A stretch of DNA of 64,000 nt from Mucilaginibacter sp. (GTDB lineage: Bacteria; Bacteroidota; Bacteroidia; Sphingobacteriales; Sphingobacteriaceae): positions 1 to 64,000 of the forward strand of contig NZ_JAQBOD010000006.1 of assembly GCF_028288205.1 (NCBI RefSeq), given 5' to 3'. The position numbers were made by a program, and so were the translations under genes. Under the pieces are notes generated by a model that made no database searches, was not told the DNA's origin, and saw nothing but the letters and a program-made list of their open reading frames with translations. This document shows positions 32,886 through 41,010 of this stretch, in pieces. The first letter of the stretch is position 1. Each line of letters opens with the position of its first letter.

Positions 32886-32916
32886 AAAAAAGGGACTGCC
32901 TAAGACAATCCCTTTT
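32886..32916 (-). terminator. Strong terminator of the 32-residue peptide gene
   Basis: On the minus strand GGGATTGTC pairs with GGCAGTCCC (two G-U pairs) around a three-base loop, followed by TTTTTTG. On the plus strand the outer arms are AAAAGGGA (32888-32895) and TCCCTTTT (32909-32916). It begins 24 bases after the peptide gene's stop codon. Confidence 0.85.
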
Positions 32917-32939
32917 GTTAATGAGTATGACTACTCAAA

Positions 32940-33038
32940 TTATTTTGCTGCTCTTCTAGACTCAGCTTTGTTAGCCTGGTAAGCCAATGGAATGATAATG
33001 GCGCCTAATAATGCAACAACTTCTAATACTACTAACAT
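32940..33038 (-). CDS. Previously unlisted 32-residue single-helix membrane peptide
   Basis: An ATG at 33038 reads through 32 codons to TAA. The first 20 residues are strongly hydrophobic (MLVVLEVVALLGAIIIPLAY) with one Glu at position 6 and a Pro at 17. The last 12 are polar and basic, with two Arg and two Lys (QANKAESRRAAK). This is a typical small inner-membrane protein: one helix with a positive C-terminal, cytoplasm-facing end. A strong terminator follows within 24 bases and a long non-coding region precedes it, so it has its own transcription unit. Too short for standard gene finders. No function can be assigned. Confidence 0.7.
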   Translation of the reverse strand: MLVVLEVVALLGAIIIPLAYQANKAESRRAAK

Positions 33039-33706
33039 AATGTTTTGATTTTAATTTAATTATTTATTCAATGATTTATAGTTTCTCAGAAAACAATTAT
33101 TTCTTTCTGATATACCTTCATCTTTCAATTTAAGGTTTAGGAGCGAGAACAAATTGCATTCTTTTGAACAGTTATCGTCACAAAATATGCCATAAAATTT
33201 TGGAGGCATATATGGTGAAAAAACGCAAATTTTGAAATTAAGTATTTAAAAAAATCATTTACAAACCAACAACTTTAATAAAAATTTAGTTGTGTTTTAA
33301 AATCGTCAAATAAAAAATACAGCGTTATTAAAGACAAAAAAATATTTTTTTGAAAAAAGCCAGAAATACACGAAAAAATCACTGACAATTATAAATATTA
33401 GGTTTTTTTAGGTGATATAACACAATAAAACGTGTCGAAAGTAGATTTTAACCGAAAAAAAATGGCGTCTGACGCATTTTCCTGAATTTTTCCATGAAAA
33501 AAAATTCAATTACCAATCCCTTAACATTTTTAAAAAAATTAACAGACATTTTGTCATCAACATGACACAACCTGGTTTTACTGACAATAAATCAGCAAAA
33601 ATACTGCCAAACAGTTGTTTAACCCAACAGGAAAGGCTCAGCTTTGTGTAAATAGCTTAAAAATTAGGTATGCCAAAAACCCGTACAGCTACTATACGGT
33701 TTTAGG
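33039..33706. other. 668-bp A/T-rich non-coding region
   Basis: The region between the small peptide gene and the YitT gene has long A and T runs and no credible coding sequence. A 29-codon frame at 33562-33651 on the plus strand has no recognisable feature. A hairpin-forming GCGTCTGACGC (33465-33475) is flanked by A and T runs. The right part lies after the YitT stop; the left part must hold the peptide gene's promoter. I see no clear TAnnTTTG element on the minus strand. Confidence 0.5.
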
Positions 33707-34591
33707 TTAGTGAGCCAATGGTTGTCGTTTAATTAGTCCGCCTCTTACTTCTGTTACCGAGTTGGTAATGATAAAAGCGTTAGGATCTATTTGCTGTACG
33801 CGGGCAACCAGCCTCTGCACATCAAGCCGGGTTATAACTGTAACTATTATATCAACTTGCTTTTCTTCAATTTCAGTTTTGCCAAAACCCCGTTCGCCTT
33901 TATATACAGTTACACCACGATGCAAATGCCGCATTATAACATTTTTTATCAACTCGCTTTTTGGTGATACAATAGTTACTGAAGTATATTCATCAAAACC
34001 CTGAACTATATAATTTATAGTTTGTGTTGCCGCCAGGTAAGTAAGTATAGAATATAAAGCCGATTCTATCCCTAAAAAAAAGGCTGCTATACCAAATATA
34101 AAAATATTAATAACCAGGATGATTTGCCCTATAGATAAAACAGAGTGCGGATTAATATAAACTGCTAACAATTCGGTTCCGTCTATTACGCTGCCGCCCC
34201 GCATAGCCAGGCCTATTCCGGTGCCTAAAAAGAATCCGCCAAAAACGGCTGTCAGTAATTTATCCTTAGTTATTAACGGGAAGCTTACAAAATATAATAC
34301 CAGGGCTAAAACTACAATTGCCGTCAACGTTTTAATAGCAAAGAGTTTATCAATCCGCTTATAACCCAACCAAATAAACGGAATATTAATAATCAGGATC
34401 AATATAGATATTGGCCACCCGGTAATGGAGCTTATTAACAAGGATATACCCGTAACACCGCCATCAATAAACTCATTTGGTATTAAAAATCCTTTTAACC
34501 CAAACGCGGCACTAACTATGCCAATGGCAATCATTATAATTCTGGTAATTTCTATGCGCCGGTATGCTTGCTTCCTGTTCATATACTTCAT
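33707..34591 (-). CDS. YitT family membrane protein (DUF161 + DUF2179)
   Basis: The 294-residue inner-membrane protein has about five or six hydrophobic segments in residues 15-200, including the glycine-rich VFGGFFLGTGIGLAMRGGSVIDGTELLA region typical of YitT/DUF161. It ends in a soluble DUF2179 domain at about 215-285 (VTIVSPKSELIKNVIMRHLHRGVTVYKGERGFGK). The family is widespread and its role is unsettled; transport has been suggested. The gene lies 76 bases downstream of a FucP-like transporter gene on the same strand, which need not be functionally linked. Confidence 0.9.
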   Translation of the reverse strand: MKYMNRKQAYRRIEITRIIMIAIGIVSAAFGLKGFLIPNEFIDGGVTGISLLISSITGWPISILILIINIPFIWLGYKRIDKLFAIKTLTAIVVLALVLYFVSFPLITKDKLLTAVFGGFFLGTGIGLAMRGGSVIDGTELLAVYINPHSVLSIGQIILVINIFIFGIAAFFLGIESALYSILTYLAATQTINYIVQGFDEYTSVTIVSPKSELIKNVIMRHLHRGVTVYKGERGFGKTEIEEKQVDIIVTVITRLDVQRLVARVQQIDPNAFIITNSVTEVRGGLIKRQPLAH

Positions 34592-34667
34592 ATTAAATGT
34601 TATATGAAATATAAGTAAATCTATACGAAACTAATAGCCCTGCTGTTCTTTTTTATTTCTTGCAGAT

Positions 34668-35918
34668 TTAATGAGCTATACTAACCCTGGATAATTTAAC
34701 AGCAAACAATACAATAAATGCATAACAAATTATAGGCAGGTAATAAGCTGTGGCAACATTATGATCGGCAATTAATCCCATCAGGTATGGAAATACAGCG
34801 CCACCCGCAACACCCATAACAATAAACGATGAAGCCTGTTGCTTATACGGCCCCAGGTCCTTTAAACCGAGGCTGTAAATTGTAGGATACATTACACTTA
34901 AAAAGAAGTTAAGCATCATTAAAGCGATAAATGATACCCATCCAAAAGACTGCGCAATAATCAAACACATGATAATACTACCTGTAGCAAACGTAGCCAG
35001 GAATTTATTAGGTTGAATATATCGCAATAAAAACGCGCCCGAAAAACGGCCAATAGTTTTTAATACCATACTAAAAGCAAACCAATATGCAGCCTTGTCG
35101 GCGGGGAGTTTCATCACCTCTACCCCATATATAATAAAGAATGCCCATGTACCACCTTGTGCGGCTACATTACAAAATTGGGCTAAAATAGCCCACGCAA
35201 AATGCCGGTGTTTAAATAATCCCTTTAAGCTTTGCGGTTTAGCTTCTTCGGTTGGGGCAGCACTTAACACGTTAGCTTTATTTGATACATCTTCTCTTAT
35301 ATCAGGTATTTTTAGAAAGAAAAACCCGCAGGCAATAAGCAATATGGCACAACCAATAATAGTATATACCACTTTAACCGAATAAAGATCATGAGAATGC
35401 AGCTGCACGGCCCTTAAAATAAAATAACCGCCAATAACCGGTCCTGTTATACCGCCAATACCATTAAATCCCTGGGCAAAATTTAAACGCTGCGCGCTGG
35501 TTTCCTGGCTGCCCAGGCTTGCCGCAAACGGATGCGCGACAGTTTCAAGCGTTGCCATACCACAGGCCAGTATAAATAATGACACTCTGAAAAATGTAAA
35601 TGAGGCAGCATCGGCTGCAGGTATAAATAAAAATGCTCCGGTAGCAAACAACAGCAGGCCCAATAATACGCCATACTTATAGCCAAACCTTTTCATAAAT
35701 AAACCGGCCGGTATACCCATTACTGCATACGCCCCAAAAATGGAAAATTGTATAAGCGTTGATCTTGATTTGGATATATGCAATACTTCCTTAAAATGTT
35801 TATTAAGCACATCGCCCATGGTCATGGAAATACCCCACATCATAAACAGGCTAACTACACATATTAACGTTACCACATATTTGCGCTCGGTAAAAGCGTG
35901 CTTGGTATTATTTGACAC
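34668..35918 (-). CDS. FucP-like sugar:proton symporter (MFS)
   Basis: The 416-residue protein has 12 predicted membrane segments. N-terminal features (FFMMWG-like stretch, QFSIFGAYAVMGIPAGLFMKRFGYKYG) and the ETVAHPFAASLG and NFAQGFNGIGGITGPVIGG segments are those of the L-fucose/glucose-galactose permease branch of the major facilitator superfamily. It should import a hexose, deoxyhexose or related sugar by proton symport. It lies near GH95, GH92 and uronate genes, so fucose, mannose or uronate import are all possible; substrate cannot be fixed from sequence. The upstream region holds a G-rich tandem repeat. Confidence 0.85.
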   Translation of the reverse strand: MSNNTKHAFTERKYVVTLICVVSLFMMWGISMTMGDVLNKHFKEVLHISKSRSTLIQFSIFGAYAVMGIPAGLFMKRFGYKYGVLLGLLLFATGAFLFIPAADAASFTFFRVSLFILACGMATLETVAHPFAASLGSQETSAQRLNFAQGFNGIGGITGPVIGGYFILRAVQLHSHDLYSVKVVYTIIGCAILLIACGFFFLKIPDIREDVSNKANVLSAAPTEEAKPQSLKGLFKHRHFAWAILAQFCNVAAQGGTWAFFIIYGVEVMKLPADKAAYWFAFSMVLKTIGRFSGAFLLRYIQPNKFLATFATGSIIMCLIIAQSFGWVSFIALMMLNFFLSVMYPTIYSLGLKDLGPYKQQASSFIVMGVAGGAVFPYLMGLIADHNVATAYYLPIICYAFIVLFAVKLSRVSIAH

Positions 35919-36032
35919 TTAGATTCTTTTTAGAATTGTTAAAAATTGGTGTTGTTTTATAGGGCACGAGTTTAAGGAAAAAAAGTGATTTGTTGCGAAG
36001 GTGCCTTGATTAAATTGCCTGAAATTATGGTT

Positions 36033-36090
36033 GGTCAGGTGGGGTCAGGTGGGGTCAGGTGGGTCAGGGTAGACCGGGTGGGGTCAGGTG
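36033..36090. repeat. G-rich tandem repeat of GGGGTCAGGT units
   Basis: Units of 10 bp run from 36033: GGTCAGGT, GGGGTCAGGT twice (36041-36060), then GGGTCAGGGT, a break (AGACC), and GGGTGGGGTCAGGTG. The block is strikingly G-rich on the plus strand inside an A/T-rich gap between divergent genes. At least four runs of two to four G within 30 bases could form a G-quadruplex. It lies about 115 bases from the transporter start and 92 bases from the 106-residue gene. Confidence 0.85.
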
Positions 36091-36182
36091 TTTCTGTTTT
36101 GTTATAGCTTTAATGCATTAATATCATTTTCATTTTTACATTATTTATTCCTTAATTTTATTGTTCATCATACCCTACTGCC

Positions 36183-36503
36183 ATGAAACAGAAATTCCAC
36201 TATGCCACCGTTACCGAAGCCATTGAGCAATTGCGCAAACAAGGCTTTACGCTTGACTTTAATTTGAAAGAAAACCAGTTGCTAATTGGCGAACAAGCTT
36301 ACCCGGCAGACGAGTTTGAGATTGTAGACCTGTACCGCTACGAAGGCGCATCTGACCCGGGTGATGAGGCTACAGTTTATGCACTGGCCTCTCCTGCCGG
36401 AGTTAAAGGGATTTTGGTAACCGGCTATGGCGCGTCGTCAGATCCAATTGCAACCGAAACCCTTAATAAGCTACATTATAAATATCAGCAGACAGATAGT
36501 TAA
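36183..36503 (+). CDS. Conserved Bacteroidota protein of unknown function (often mislabelled phosphoribosylpyrophosphate synthetase)
   Basis: The 106-residue cytoplasmic protein has an N-terminal AVTEAI-like helix, a DFNLKENQLL strand pair, a DEFEIVDLYRYEG(A)SDPGDEATVYA core and an ILVTGYGASSDP segment. This small family is common in Sphingobacteriia and Flavobacteriia and is frequently named phosphoribosylpyrophosphate synthetase in databases, but it is a third of that enzyme's size and shows no PRPP-binding motif, so the name should not be trusted. It is convergent with kdgF; the two stop codons overlap within TTAA at 36500-36503. Confidence 0.8.
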   Translation: MKQKFHYATVTEAIEQLRKQGFTLDFNLKENQLLIGEQAYPADEFEIVDLYRYEGASDPGDEATVYALASPAGVKGILVTGYGASSDPIATETLNKLHYKYQQTDS

Positions 36504-36859
36504 CTTGTTGCAGTAATCAGCATATCTTCACGGCAAGGTGTAAAAGCTTCAACAAGCGTTCCTGCTTCAATACATAGTAAGCCATGAACAATATTTGATG
36601 GTACAAAATAGCCATCGTGTTGCTTTAATATCTTTTTTTCATCACCAATAGTTAGTTCAAATACACCGTTTTCTACATAGCTGGCCTGTACATGCGAATG
36701 ATGGTGCAAAGCACCAATAGCCCCTGTTTCGAACATTATTTTAACCAGCATTAGCCGACTATTGTAACCGTATATTAATCTTTTCATACCCGGCCCTGCA
36801 TTCTGGTATGCTATTTCTGTACCAGTTTGAAATATTGCACTTTGCGTTGAATTTTCCAT
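36500..36859 (-). CDS. kdgF: KdgF-like cupin, unsaturated uronate ketonisation
   Basis: I set the start at the ATG at 36859 (119 residues), which removes an 18-residue extension overlapping the DUF1080 gene. KdgF converts 4,5-unsaturated monouronates, released by pectate or alginate lyases, to linear 5-keto-4-deoxyuronate. Conserved features are the MKRLIYGYNSRLMLVKI strands, GAIGALHHHSHVQ (metal ligands H52, H54 and Q58), the VPSNIVHG segment with H92, and EAFTPCREDML at the C terminus. No signal peptide. It lies 16 bases after a DUF1080 gene on the same strand. It links extracellular polyuronate lysis to the kdgK/uxaC genes at the left end of the window. Confidence 0.85.
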   Translation of the reverse strand: MENSTQSAIFQTGTEIAYQNAGPGMKRLIYGYNSRLMLVKIMFETGAIGALHHHSHVQASYVENGVFELTIGDEKKILKQHDGYFVPSNIVHGLLCIEAGTLVEAFTPCREDMLITATS

Positions 36860-36875
36860 TTTATCAGCTATTATA

Positions 36876-37748
36876 TTATTCAAAATAAGAAGCGTATTCC
36901 GACGGGATACCATTAATACTCTTTATCTGTACGTCCTTATAAAAAACCTCGGCGGCTTCACTTTGTAATTGTATTTTTCCTTTAACCAATGGCTTAATAA
37001 TGTCACCATCTTTATATACCAATTGGGTAAGCGCCATCACTACATGGCCGTTTATTATTTGCAGACTCTTATCGCCGTAACAAATCAGTTCAACACTGTT
37101 CCAGTCGCCTGGTTTTTCGTAGTCGTGGCTGTGTTGTACAAAGCCTGATCGATGCCCACCTACACCCATCTGCGTATCAATACCTTTCGGATCATAAACA
37201 GCCATATCCTTTCGCGCCGCGGGATCATGCATTTTAATATGGGCGCCTACTGCCGCTACGCACCAATAATCGCCAAAGCCACCCTCCATTATTTGAAACT
37301 CTTCGGCCTGCATCCATGATCGCCAATAATCTACCCCCAATTCGCCTTGCGAATGATACAACAGTCCTGAATCTTTCGGCTCATTTAAGCGGGGTGTCCA
37401 TTTTTTATCGCCAAATTTTACCATTAGCTTTAAATGATAGTTTTGAAACTCCTGTTTGGTAAACATGCAGCCATAGGTTTCGCCGCTTATTCTTACCACA
37501 GGTTCATTGTTAACCATTGTTACAGATACCAATCCGGCTTCATTTTTATCATATCCTATGGGTTGTATTAATTCGCCCTTTTCATTTACCGGGGCTTTGC
37601 CGTGATAGTCATCTTTGTGGCGGAAACTCTGATAAATGCGCCATTTACTTAAATCTTTATCCAATAATTTCTCCCAGCCGCCATCATTTATAAATGAGGC
37701 AGATAGCAGAAAAATGCTTAATAAAACAACAGAAATAATCTTCTTCAT
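36876..37748 (-). CDS. DUF1080 (3-keto-disaccharide hydrolase-type) secreted protein
   Basis: The start is the ATG at 37748 (290 residues; MKKIISVVLLSIFLLSASF signal peptide), four codons inside the longer frame. DUF1080 is a concanavalin-like beta-sandwich; GWEKLLDKDLSKWRIY opens it and DSGLLYHSQGELG...QAEEFQIMEGGFGDYW is its central motif. Members of the family hydrolyse or eliminate 3-keto-glycosides produced by sugar dehydrogenases. It lies 16 bases upstream of kdgF, an association that hints at a 3-keto or uronate-containing substrate. The redox cassette at 7-11 kb could provide oxidation, though the two loci are 26 kb apart. Confidence 0.85.
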   Translation of the reverse strand: MKKIISVVLLSIFLLSASFINDGGWEKLLDKDLSKWRIYQSFRHKDDYHGKAPVNEKGELIQPIGYDKNEAGLVSVTMVNNEPVVRISGETYGCMFTKQEFQNYHLKLMVKFGDKKWTPRLNEPKDSGLLYHSQGELGVDYWRSWMQAEEFQIMEGGFGDYWCVAAVGAHIKMHDPAARKDMAVYDPKGIDTQMGVGGHRSGFVQHSHDYEKPGDWNSVELICYGDKSLQIINGHVVMALTQLVYKDGDIIKPLVKGKIQLQSEAAEVFYKDVQIKSINGIPSEYASYFE

Positions 37749-37776
37749 GGTTATAATCATAAATTTATAAATACAA

Positions 37777-37791
37777 TAATACTAAGTATTA
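37777..37791. promoter_or_regulatory. 15-bp palindrome between divergent DUF1080 and DHA2 transporter genes
   Basis: TAATACTAAGTATTA is a perfect odd-centred palindrome. It lies 29 bases from the DUF1080 start and 92 bases from the transporter start, a suitable place for an operator. No adjacent regulator gene; A/T-rich palindromes also arise by chance. Confidence 0.3.
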
Positions 37792-37882
37792 TACAGACAG
37801 GCTTAGCTTTATAATTATGCACAAGTGATATAAAACAGATAATGCAAAATATAGTTAGTATTGTATTAAATCTAAAACCTTA

Positions 37883-39433
37883 ATGGCAACAGTAGCGCTT
37901 CGCAGTCCGGCAGGTAAATGGATCATGGTATCAACCATACTGGCCTCTGCTATGGCATTTATTGACGCCACAGCATTAAATGTTGTATTACCATCTCTGC
38001 AAAAAAGTTTAAATGCAAGCGGTGCCGATTTATTCTGGATACTAAATGCTTACTTATTAATGCTGGCTTCGCTCATACTAATTGGCGGTGCCATGGGCGA
38101 TAAACTGGGCCGGAAAAAGATATTCATGCTGGGGATACTCATATTCATATGCGGATCTGCCGCTTGTGGATTGGCCGGCAGTGTATTGCTATTGGTTGTT
38201 TTTAGAATATTACAAGGTATAGGCGGCGCTTTAATGATACCGGGAAGCTTATCTCTTATCTCTTCCTCAATAAACGCTAAAGAGCGGGGGAAAGCGATTG
38301 GCACATGGTCTGCATTTACAACAGTAGTAACTATGGGCGGCCCCATATTGGGCGGTGCTTTGGCTGATGCCGGATTATGGCGATATATTTTTTTTATTAA
38401 CGTGCCAATTGGTATTGCAGCATTATTAATGTTAACATGGAAGGTAAAAGAAATTAAAGACGAGGATAATACTAAAGGTCTTGATTTCCCCGGAGCCATT
38501 ACCATCGCATTGGGATTAGCGTTCATTACCTTTGGTTTTTTGCGGATACCCACTATAGGTTTATACAACATACAGGCTTACGGTTCGCTGGCAGCAGGAG
38601 TTTTGTTTTTGATAGTATTTATTATCATCGAAATAAAAAGCGATAACCCTATGATGCCACTAAAGTTATTTGCCAGCTCCACCTTTAGCGGCGCTAATTT
38701 GCTTACTTTCTTTTTATATGCCGGGCTTGGCGCCGGAATGTTATTCCTGTCGTTAAACCTGGTACAGGTGCAAGGTTATAGCCAACTACAATCGGGGTTA
38801 ACATTTTTACCGTTTACGGTGTTAATGATAACTATTGCCCGTTACGCAGGTAGTTTAGCAGATAAATTAGGGCCGCGGTTATTTCTGATTGGTGGCCCGG
38901 CAATAGCAGGAGCGGGATTGCTCATCCTTTCATTCATCAAACAAACCAATGGGCCTTCAGACTACTGGATCACCTTCTTCCCCGGCATATTAGTTTTGGG
39001 CCTGGGTATGTCTTTCACCGTAGCGCCACTTACCGCGGCAGTTATGGGTGCCGTGAGCGATCATTTTTCGGGAACAGCTTCGGGTATTAACAATGCCATG
39101 ACGCGTATATCCGGTGTTTTTGCTAACGCGATATTTGGCGCTTTGGCGGTCCTGTTTTTCTCGGGAGCTTTACAGCAGGAAATCAAGACGATCTCTATTA
39201 ACGCAAAAGATAAGCAGGAAATAATTCAACAAGCCTCTAATTTAGGTAATGCCAAACCACCAACCAGTATTACCGGTACTAATAAGCAGGTTATTGAAAA
39301 AGCTTATCATACCAGCTTTATAACAGCTTATGCCAATATTATGCGCATTTCGGCAGCGCTTGGTTTTTTTGGCGCGTTGATGGCCTTGATCTTTATCAGG
39401 AATAGTACGCTTATAAAAAACAACAAGCCTTAA
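37883..39433 (+). CDS. DHA2-family (EmrB/QacA) MFS drug exporter
   Basis: The 516-residue protein has 14 membrane segments, the DHA2 number. The first helix carries FIDATALNVVLPSLQ, a DHA2 signature, and GDKLGRKKIFMLG between helices 2 and 3 is MFS motif A. The GPILGGALADAGLWRYIFFINVPIG segment is motif C. It should export amphipathic drugs or metabolites using the proton gradient. It is divergent from the DUF1080 gene and convergent with the DsrE gene. A small hairpin (AGCCTT-AAC-AAGGCT, 39426-39440) spans the stop codon. No outer-membrane TolC or HlyD partner is encoded beside it. Confidence 0.92.
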   Translation: MATVALRSPAGKWIMVSTILASAMAFIDATALNVVLPSLQKSLNASGADLFWILNAYLLMLASLILIGGAMGDKLGRKKIFMLGILIFICGSAACGLAGSVLLLVVFRILQGIGGALMIPGSLSLISSSINAKERGKAIGTWSAFTTVVTMGGPILGGALADAGLWRYIFFINVPIGIAALLMLTWKVKEIKDEDNTKGLDFPGAITIALGLAFITFGFLRIPTIGLYNIQAYGSLAAGVLFLIVFIIIEIKSDNPMMPLKLFASSTFSGANLLTFFLYAGLGAGMLFLSLNLVQVQGYSQLQSGLTFLPFTVLMITIARYAGSLADKLGPRLFLIGGPAIAGAGLLILSFIKQTNGPSDYWITFFPGILVLGLGMSFTVAPLTAAVMGAVSDHFSGTASGINNAMTRISGVFANAIFGALAVLFFSGALQQEIKTISINAKDKQEIIQQASNLGNAKPPTSITGTNKQVIEKAYHTSFITAYANIMRISAALGFFGALMALIFIRNSTLIKNNKP

Positions 39434-39487
39434 CAAGGCTACTGAATTTTATAGCAGGAATTAATTTATTGTTTAGTTAAGGCAAAC

Positions 39488-39943
39488 TTATGGATGCACA
39501 ATCGTCCAGCCATCATTTCCACGAATAATGATCTCGCCATTACCACTTGGCACATAGCCTATAAAAGGGAACAGGGTGTTTTTATCAATATTTCTTTCTC
39601 TTACTGTATTGCTGCATTCTGCCAATATTACTCCCTTTTTTTGCAAAGCCAACAATGATGCCTCATAAGGGTTTTCTTTTAAAAACATGGTATATCCACC
39701 AGCAAATGCAACCAATTCAACTTCCAGTTTACCTTTAAGGCGTGGGTCCTCCAGGGCATTATCAATATTGCGTAAAGTCATTTTTATTTTCGCCGGGTCA
39801 GCCTCGTCAATAAAATACAAGGCTTTGTAATGATCTTTGGTAGCAAGCGCTCCCTGGTAATCAGCATTGGTTGTTTGTGCCAGAGCAGGTTTTAACGATG
39901 TAACACCAACAATGATAATAAAGTATTTAATTAAGTTTTTCAT
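39488..39943 (-). CDS. Secreted DsrE-family protein
   Basis: The 151-residue protein has a signal peptide (about 1-22, ending KPALAQ). The rest is a DsrE/DsrF-like alpha/beta domain: KALYFIDEADPAKIKMTLRNIDNAL, LEVELVAFAGGYTMFL and a KGVILAECSNTV strand with one conserved-position Cys at about 110. DsrE folds carry persulfidic sulfur through a cysteine. It lies 38 bases downstream of a TsdA-type cytochrome gene on the same strand, so a periplasmic sulfur-relay role is plausible. The exact function is not known for secreted members. Confidence 0.85.
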   Translation of the reverse strand: MKNLIKYFIIIVGVTSLKPALAQTTNADYQGALATKDHYKALYFIDEADPAKIKMTLRNIDNALEDPRLKGKLEVELVAFAGGYTMFLKENPYEASLLALQKKGVILAECSNTVRERNIDKNTLFPFIGYVPSGNGEIIIRGNDGWTIVHP

Positions 39944-39980
39944 ATTAACGGTTTATATGGTTCATATTGATGTTTAAAAG

Positions 39981-40865
39981 TTAATTTTTTTGAGCATCCG
40001 CAATTGGTTTAAAAGGACCATATTTATGCTGACTTTCGCTAAACCCGTCTGCATAAGGGCCAAATGGAAAGTCGATAGGTTTCTTTTTTATATCCTTCCA
40101 ATCATTATGCTGATCGAAATGCGGCCGGGGTTGTGAGTTAACAAAAGCCGCTACGTTCCATGCTTCCTCATCAGTTAATTGTGGTTTTTTGTATGTGGTT
40201 CCGTAAGGCATATTATTTTTCACAAAACCTGCAAAGCTGCTTATTCTATACAGTCCGGCACCGTCATTATAGCTATGCCTGCCCCATAAGGGCGGATAAA
40301 TATATACAGTTTTATTGGCAGCAAGCACCCCGCCGCCATTGGCGCCATGGCAAACCAGGCATTTAAGCATGAACACTGCCCTACCCTTTAATGTATCGGC
40401 CTCATGATCCATATAAGCCAGCTTAATAATACCACTACCCGCCGGTTTTTGCCATTTTACTACATCTTGGCCTAACCATTTAATATAGACCACCATAGCC
40501 TTCATTTCTTTTGATGTGGTATCAAGCGCCTTGCCATTAAGGCTCCTTTGAAAGCAGCCATTAATGCGGCCTGCTATTGATAATACGCTGCTGGTTCGTG
40601 CCATAAATTGCGGGTAGGTTGCAGCAACAGCGGTTAGGCTAAGTCCGTAAGGTTTAGTGCCTGCATTATTATGGCAGTTCTGGCAATTCATTCCGTTTGC
40701 CAGTGCCGCAATTTTACCTTTTGGACCTAAATAATAAGCAGTACGCGCTATCAGATCTTTACCATACAATATTTCTTTTTCCGGATTGCCTGGCGAGATT
40801 TCTATATTCGAATTGAATATCATACAGATACTGATACAAGTTGCAATTAAAAATAAAAAGCGCAT
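39981..40865 (-). CDS. tsdA: Diheme cytochrome c, thiosulfate dehydrogenase-like (TsdA)
   Basis: The start is the ATG at 40865 (294 residues; MRFLFLIATCI signal segment), ten codons inside the longer frame. TsdA joins two thiosulfates to tetrathionate or runs the reverse reaction in the periplasm. Haem 1 is CQNCH at 61-65, with the hallmark Cys ligand C104 in RINGCFQRS. Haem 2 is CLVCH at 169-173, with M219 in NNMP as the likely ligand. The MKAMVVYIKWL, PPLWGRHSYNDGAG and EAWNVAAFVNSQPRP segments match TsdA. The DsrE-family gene downstream supports a sulfur role. Confidence 0.85.
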   Translation of the reverse strand: MRFLFLIATCISICMIFNSNIEISPGNPEKEILYGKDLIARTAYYLGPKGKIAALANGMNCQNCHNNAGTKPYGLSLTAVAATYPQFMARTSSVLSIAGRINGCFQRSLNGKALDTTSKEMKAMVVYIKWLGQDVVKWQKPAGSGIIKLAYMDHEADTLKGRAVFMLKCLVCHGANGGGVLAANKTVYIYPPLWGRHSYNDGAGLYRISSFAGFVKNNMPYGTTYKKPQLTDEEAWNVAAFVNSQPRPHFDQHNDWKDIKKKPIDFPFGPYADGFSESQHKYGPFKPIADAQKN

Positions 40866-41010
40866 TATGAGATATTCTTTAAAGCAAAGTAACAAAAAAA
40901 GCGAATAATCAAGTTGGCTATCTAATTAAATGATAATTTATAATTGGCGATAAAAACAATAAAATTCCCAGGCCGAACAGATTTGTGCTTAAATTGTCAG
41001 GGCAATTGAC

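Noticed and set aside
33562..33651. 29-codon frame on the plus strand
   Set aside because: No hydrophobic segment, motif, promoter or terminator; unlike the peptide at 32940-33038 it has no supporting context.
36033..36090. CRISPR-like array
   Set aside because: The units are 10 bp and contiguous, with no unique spacers and no cas genes.
36183..36503. Naming the 106-residue protein phosphoribosylpyrophosphate synthetase
   Set aside because: It is about a third of the enzyme's length and lacks the PRPP-binding loop; the database name is probably a propagated error.
38050..38571. 173-codon frame antisense to the DHA2 transporter
   Set aside because: It is the reverse shadow of a strongly supported membrane protein gene; the Pro/Asn/Ile-rich content reflects the complement of hydrophobic codons.
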